36,368 nt of DNA from assembly GCA_943704525.1 (NCBI GenBank), contig CALSCQ010002322.1, positions 1 to 36,368 of the forward strand, written 5' to 3'. The stretch comes from Pigoraptor vietnamica. Taxonomy: Eukaryota; Opisthokonta; Filasterea. Positions 31,664 to 36,368 of the stretch are shown here, one piece after another. The notes below the pieces were generated by a model, which was not told the DNA's origin, ran no database searches, and saw only the letters and a program-made list of their open reading frames with translations. A program made the translations under genes and the position numbers. Each line of letters opens with the position of its first letter. The stretch's first letter is position 1.

Positions 31664-32491
31664 ATGGATCTCGGCGGGAGTTCGTCGCGGGCCCCTGGCG
31701 CGGCCGACTGGAAGAAGGTCGGACCATCGCAATACGACCCCGCCATCATTGGGCAGATCGACATGCTGGCGCTCGAACAGGTGGCCAAGTTTTCGCCGCC
31801 GCTCGGCTCTGTTCTACAAGACATTGTGCGGGTGTTGGGCACGCAAGTTGAGAAGGTGGGCATTGCTTGCAAGTTTCTGTGCCTGTGCAAGCAGCCGCAT
31901 AAACGCGCTTGTCTTTCTCCTCACCGCAGACCTCTCGATTGGAACGGGAGGTGCAGCAACGCGATGCCCTCATTCGTTCGTTCGAACGCGATATAGATAA
32001 CTTGAAAGATCTCGCGAAGGTGTGTGAGCGTGGGAATGTCGCATTTTATGAGGGAGCGTGATATCCATGCGCTCCCTGCTGTTGCTGAGCTGACGTTTTC
32101 TGTTCGCAGGACGTACAGCGGCAGGAAGTGCTTATCAAGGAGTTGCAGGACAACGTGGCCGACATTAAGGTGCGGCAAATGCTGCTCTAGCCACGTGCGA
32201 TGCGTGCTGGTTAGGAATACGTCGAAGTTGGGACGTTTATTCGCCTCGAATATGTTGTGACCCCTTTCCGTACGCGCACACAGGCGGAGGTGCTGAACAT
32301 CAAGACGGTCATTTCGGCCATCGACGTGGAGATGCAGACGAGCATGCAAGCCAAGCTGCAGGCGACCTTTGCGACAGTCGATTCGCTCGAGAAGCGCGTG
32401 AAATTCATGGACGGAGACACTCTGAAGTACACTGTGGTGCGTGTCGGGTGTCCCCGGCTTTTTGCGATAGATATTCAGTTGCTCACCGGCG

Positions 32492-32547
<56 letters not shown>

Positions 32548-32573
32548 GTGTGTGTGTGTGTGCGTACGTGTGA

Positions 32574-32610
<37 letters not shown>

Positions 32611-33879
32611 TGTGTGTGTTGTGTGTGCGTGCCGCGTAGACCACCTTTCTCACTCACGCGCGTTTGTTGTGCTGCAGGACGACATCAAGAAGCGCATGGG
32701 GGATGTGAGCGAGGCGGTGAAACAGATCACGCGGCTGATGGCACAGACCAAGAAACACGACAAGGAAATTGTGGGCGTCATGAAGCAGATCGAGAATTTC
32801 AACCTCGGGTGGGTAAACAATCTCCGCGGAGCGTCTGTCACTGTCCACGCCGTGGCCGTGGCTGCGCCCGTCACTACCGTTTCCCTTTCGTCGCGACCTT
32901 CGTTTGATCGATGAAGATCGCGTGCGGTCGTGCAAAGTTCGTATTTTCTGACGTGTGTTGTGTCGCGCAGTTTCGCGAATCTCTCTGCGAAGGCGGCTGA
33001 GCGGAGTTACTGCGACAAGCGATTCGACGAAATTCTCGCGCAGATGGGCAAGATGTACCAATACGCGAAGAAGGAGGACCTCGACAAGCTGAAGGTGAGG
33101 CGGGGAAAGCACTCGGCCGTATGTTTTACGCGCGCGACTGTTGCCATGCGGCGCACTCGGTCACGAGTTCTTACGCTTCCACACATGTGGACGAGCGGCA
33201 AGTGTGGCTATGCTCGTGGTGCTTGTGGCTCTGTGCCCATTTACTGTGCGCCGGCTGAATTGAAATGCTCCCGTTCGCCACAGCTCCAAATGATGGCTGC
33301 CGAATTCAGCCCGCTTGCCATTGGCGACGTGGGAACAGGCACTGCCGCCGCTGGCCGGCGACACTACCGCTGCCTCACGTGCGATCGCGTCACGCCGACA
33401 CTCGCGGGCGCCCAAACGGAGGCCTTCAGGTGCGTGGGAGTCTTACTGTTCCGTATGATCTTCCGCGCAGTTCGCATATGCTTACTCACGAGTACGGGCT
33501 GACATGAACGTGCTACGTATATGACAGGATGGAGACGAGTACTGGCGACACTGTCGTGGCGACGCGCGGGCGCGAAGTCGGCCTCTTTGGAGAGGACGGT
33601 CACGTGTACAAGGGCACTGAAGACGTCATGGTGTTGCGAGCAACAGCGTCTTCGCCGTCGCCACCGGACAGTCCGAACGCGTCGCGACGGACAAAGGTCG
33701 CGCGGCCGAAGAGCGCGCACCAGTCACGTGCGACGCTTGTGGCCGACGGAGTGGAAGGAACGCAGGCGGCGACCGTTTATGCGCAGCAAACGGCGATCGC
33801 GTCGCAGAATGGGACGGGCAGCACGGGCAAGTTGCAACGACCAAAGTCAGCGTACGCGAAGATGTCGAGGGTCACATAG
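31664..33879 (+). CDS. Coiled-coil protein with DUF4795-like region (QRICH2/C16orf96-like), probably flagellar
   Basis: Eight exons: 31664-31855, 31930-32019, 32110-32169, 32284-32436, 32678-32808, 32971-33094, 33284-33429, 33528-33879; 415 residues. The N-terminal helix is IGQIDMLALEQVAKF. A long coiled coil follows (TSRLEREVQQRDALIRSFER, DVQRQEVLIKELQDNVADIK, AEVLNIKTVISAIDVEM, DDIKKRMGDVSEAVKQITRL, SYCDKRFDEILAQMGKMYQY). Then comes GRRHYRCLTCDR, the short Cys-pair signature I associate with the DUF4795 family. Human QRICH2 is a sperm-flagellum protein, so an axonemal role is inferred. The tail is disordered and twice contains RPKSA (ARPKSAH, QRPKSAY). Almost every exon ends on a helix boundary. 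Intron 4 carries a long GT microsatellite. Coiled-coil call is certain; family name is moderate. Confidence 0.75.
32492..32628. repeat. GT-dinucleotide microsatellite
   Basis: About 137 bp of near-perfect GT repeat with a few GC interruptions, in intron 4 of the DUF4795 gene on its sense strand. The open frames across it in several phases (poly-Val-Cys, poly-Thr-His) are artefacts. Confidence 0.95.
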
Positions 33880-34086
33880 CGACCGGTCTGAAGAACCCAA
33901 CCGCGTGCATATGCGTTCGCACACTTTTGCCACGGCAATGCACACACACACCGCAGCGTGCGCCACTCACCCACACCACAGACGCGTGCGGCCGCGTTCT
34001 TGCACAATACCAATCCCTCAATTCAACAGGCACAAATCGAAACCCATTTTCATTGTTAGAGCAGAAAGGGAAGACAGCCGCGCTCT

Positions 34087-35397
34087 TTACGGGAAGAGGG
34101 GTATTTGCGGGTAGGGCGACTTGACGAGGGCCTGGATGTCCTTAAATCCGGGGTGCTTTGAGTCCCCCATGAGCTGGAAGAGCAGCGACTCGCTCGTTGT
34201 GAGGAAGGCGCCAGACTGCCGCATGCGCTGTTGGGTGCATGAAGCAACATATGACAGGGTTAGACACACGCACATGCACACGCGAACCAGACACAGAGTA
34301 CATACAACACGACACACGCGCACACGCAGAACTAGACATGCACACATGCACACGTGACAGGCACAACAGTAGAGGAAGAAAGGGACTCGAAGAAGACGCA
34401 CCTCGAGAGCCACGCCGCGGTCAATCATGCTCCGCGAGGAGACGCCGTCAACGAGCACGTGCACGTTGATGCCCTTGTCGAGCAGATCGAGGCACGTTTG
34501 GAGAACGCACACGTGGCACTGCGCCAAAGCCATGAAAATCAGCACACGATACAATTCCCCATCTCCTTCCCGCCTTCCCCGTAACGGCCACTGTTGCCTA
34601 CACACACACGCGCGCACACACGCACACACACACACACACACGCACACACACGAGATAACGTTTACCGCCATCACGTACGCGCACCCACCTCGATGCCAAA
34701 GAGCACGACGGAAGTCAGGCTGGGGTACTCCTTGAGCTTCGCACTCACTTCGGTCGTCAGCATCGAAAACGCCGTCTTGGAAAACACGGGAATGCCAGTA
34801 ACGTCAAGCTCCGTCACCGTCTTGCCGAGACCTGTCAATGTCAGCAGGCCACGGAGCGAAATTAACGGTGTGAGCGCGTGTGACGGTTGTGAACAAGCGC
34901 GGTGAATGCTTGCAAGCGTGTGTGTGCAGACGCATGCGGACTTGCCTTTCGGGTACTGGCGAGATGAAAGCCACGGAGCGGACGCGCAAGAGGAAGCTAT
35001 TCAGTACACAAAACCTCATGTAGGGCCCTCAATTGTTGCTCCACCACACACGCACACACCACACACACACACACACACACGCATACAGACACACGCACAG
35101 CATACACGCAGAGTCGCACAGACACAGACACAATGACACACGCGCACACACAGACACACACACACACAGGCACAGACATACACGCACAGTCGAGACACAC
35201 AAAGACGCACACGCACACACCTGCTCGGTCACAATGGTCGGAACCTTGAGCACCTGGCTGGCAGCGAGCATGCGCTGGGCGACTGCAATGATTTCGGGAT
35301 AGTACTTGATGGACGGGCGGAACGCTTCCTGCATGTCGCACAGGAAGAAGCACGTCGACAGTGTCGAGAGGCGACCGATCGCGCGTGTGGCCGCCAT
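34087..35397 (-). CDS. ISOC: Isochorismatase-like hydrolase (ISOC1/ISOC2 family)
   Basis: Cysteine-hydrolase fold protein of the eukaryotic ISOC family; its substrate is not established. Exons on the minus strand: 35397-35221, 34955-34946, 34831-34689, 34518-34402, 34227-34087; 195 residues, typical length. The nucleophile set is present: D21 in [13 protein letters not shown]81 in PVFSKTAFS and C111 in [12 protein letters not shown]. Other family motifs are [48 protein letters not shown] and [12 protein letters not shown]. The second exon is only 10 nt (coding YPK plus one base) and its donor is GC (AG|GCAAGT). Without it the TEQ-YPKGLG core would be lost. Introns contain CA repeats on the plus strand (35045-35220, 34600-34650). 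Identity is secure. Confidence 0.94.
34600..34650. repeat. CA microsatellite in ISOC intron 3
   Basis: Short CA/CG-interrupted dinucleotide tract, again GT on the sense strand. Confidence 0.85.
35045..35220. repeat. CA-rich microsatellite in ISOC intron 1
   Basis: Interrupted CA repeat, GT on the sense strand of ISOC. It abuts the donor of the first exon. Frames across it are artefacts. Confidence 0.85.
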
Positions 35398-35833
35398 GGT
35401 GTCTGCGTCGCTCGTGTGGGCGCGCGCTGGATTTGCGGCGATGGGAGAAACGAGTTCGGAACTCTGCCTCAGATGGCCCTCGATCACCGCGAGGCGATTC
35501 ATGCGCACGGAAACAGTGGCAGAAAACGGACCTTCCCTTGTTCTCGCAGTTGAAGACAGATGCAACAATAACGGTTGAGTTTTCGCACAATACCGACATG
35601 GGTGACGTAAATACGCGGGACACGTGACCAGCACAGCTGACTTTCTGGTTGTGAGGGCGTGGACGGTTCTGGCCTTATTCTGCGGCGCGCCTCGCCTTTC
35701 CATCCACTAACGAACGGCGCGCAAAGTCGTCTCTGCGTTCGCGCCCTTCTCAAGCGCGTGGCACTTTCAGATTTCTCTTTCACAGACGATTTGAGTGCAT
35801 CTCAGTCTGAGTGGCATCCACTTGGTGCATACC
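35398..35833. promoter_or_regulatory. Divergent promoter region between ISOC and the MRH-domain gene
   Basis: About 436 bp between outward-facing start codons. No specific regulatory motif or gene was recognised. Confidence 0.4.
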
Positions 35834-36305
35834 ATGCGCCTTCAGACGTCGCCCTTCACACAAATGGGCAGCATGGGCCGTGCGACTTGGCGGCTGCGGC
35901 TGCTGCCCGCGGCAATCTGCTTTGTTGCGCTCGTAGCCACGTCCACTGCCGATTTCTCGTGCGTGTTCACGGACGGCGACTTCACGTACAACCTGACATC
36001 CCTGGCGCGGACTGCAGGGTACGTACCATCAGGTGGATCGCATGCATGCAGACCTCTTGAACGAGCAGCGTATGTTGTTGGTATGAATCTTCCTCTGTTC
36101 GCTGAGTGCGATCGAATCGTTGGCAGAAATGAGTGGAAGATCGAGCCCGTCGTGGACCAACACGGGGCGGCGTACACCATCCTGCTCAACCCCTGCGCGG
36201 CGACCCTCAAGGACAACGCGGCGGCCGTCGCGCTCGACCATGACGCGGGCGGCTCGCAGCTGGTCATGGGACAGTTTGCCACGGTGACCCAGATGGCGAC
36301 GACAG
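35834..36305 (+). CDS. Mannose-6-phosphate-receptor-homology (MRH) type secretory protein, 3' end missing
   Basis: Two exons are visible, 35834-36018 and 36127-36305, after which an intron rich in GT runs off the window. The first ATG gives a signal peptide (GRATWRLRLLPAAICFVALV, cleavage near STA-DF). The mature part starts FSCVFTDGDFTYNLTSLAR and continues NEWKIEPVVDQHGAAYTILL, NPCAATLKDN and GGSQLVMGQFATVTQM. A Cys followed by an F/Y-D-L-x-x-L-like strand, then Y-x-[IL]-N-x-C, is the pattern of MRH domains in cation-dependent mannose-6-phosphate receptors, Atg27 and glucosidase II beta. A lumen-facing lectin-like or sorting role is inferred. Which of those families it belongs to depends on the missing part, for instance whether a membrane helix follows. 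Confidence 0.72.
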
Positions 36306-36368
36306 GTGGGGGACATGCTGCCGACACGAACCAATGCTATTGGCTTTTTTTTTTGTGTGTGTGTGTGT

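Noticed and set aside
32492-32914. Val-Cys and Thr-His repeat frames across the GT microsatellite
   Set aside because: Simple-sequence artefacts in an intron.

Overview
This is a gene-dense nuclear fragment from a single-celled eukaryote that carries, or descends from forms with, a motile flagellum. It holds fifteen protein genes in about 36 kb. Most are cut by many short GT-AG introns of roughly 60-350 bp, and gaps between genes are usually 150-1,200 bp. TAA, TAG and TGA all end genes, so the code is standard. Coding DNA is GC-rich and intergenic DNA is richer in AT. Two genes look axonemal (an HF-x-LG repeat protein and a DUF4795/QRICH2-like coiled coil). Receptor-like TKL kinase, AIDA, GMF, CINP-like, SERTA-like and PA-TM-RING genes fit a heterotrophic flagellate near the amorphean or holozoan part of the tree (choanoflagellate, apusomonad or similar). 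The species cannot be fixed from the sequence alone. I found no tRNA, rRNA, CRISPR or recognisable transposon or viral element.

Layout: receptor TKL kinase (+, 5' end outside the window); NOB1 (-); HF-x-LG axonemal protein (+); OSR1-like kinase N-lobe joined to AIDA (-); PB1-SAM adaptor (+); PP2C with EF-hands (-); cornichon (+); SERTA-like nuclear protein (-); tristetraprolin-like CCCH protein (-); PA-TM-RING ubiquitin ligase (+); CINP-like protein (-); glia maturation factor (+); DUF4795 coiled coil (+); isochorismatase-like hydrolase ISOC (-); MRH/mannose-6-phosphate-receptor-like protein (+, runs off the end). Strands alternate almost perfectly, so most promoters are shared and divergent and most 3' ends converge. 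The genes form no pathway; they cover signalling, ribosome biogenesis, secretion, mRNA decay, actin branching and the axoneme.

The most interesting signals are: (1) a predicted 295-residue protein whose first third is only the N-lobe of an OSR1/STK39-type kinase and whose remainder is AIDA, with a 35-nt C run in the joining intron; (2) evidence for the minor (U12) spliceosome, with AT-AC introns in the divergent neighbours GMF and CINP-like and a GTATCC intron in cornichon, all three sharing the unusual extended donor [A/G]TATCCGCC; (3) two 10-nt micro-exons, one splitting a kinase glycine loop and one followed by a GC donor; (4) a TKL receptor whose ectodomain combines cadherin-like, laminin-G-like and pappalysin/FBXL4-like modules. 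Exon boundaries were worked out by hand from splice signals, reading phase and remembered family sequences, and may be off by a few bases.
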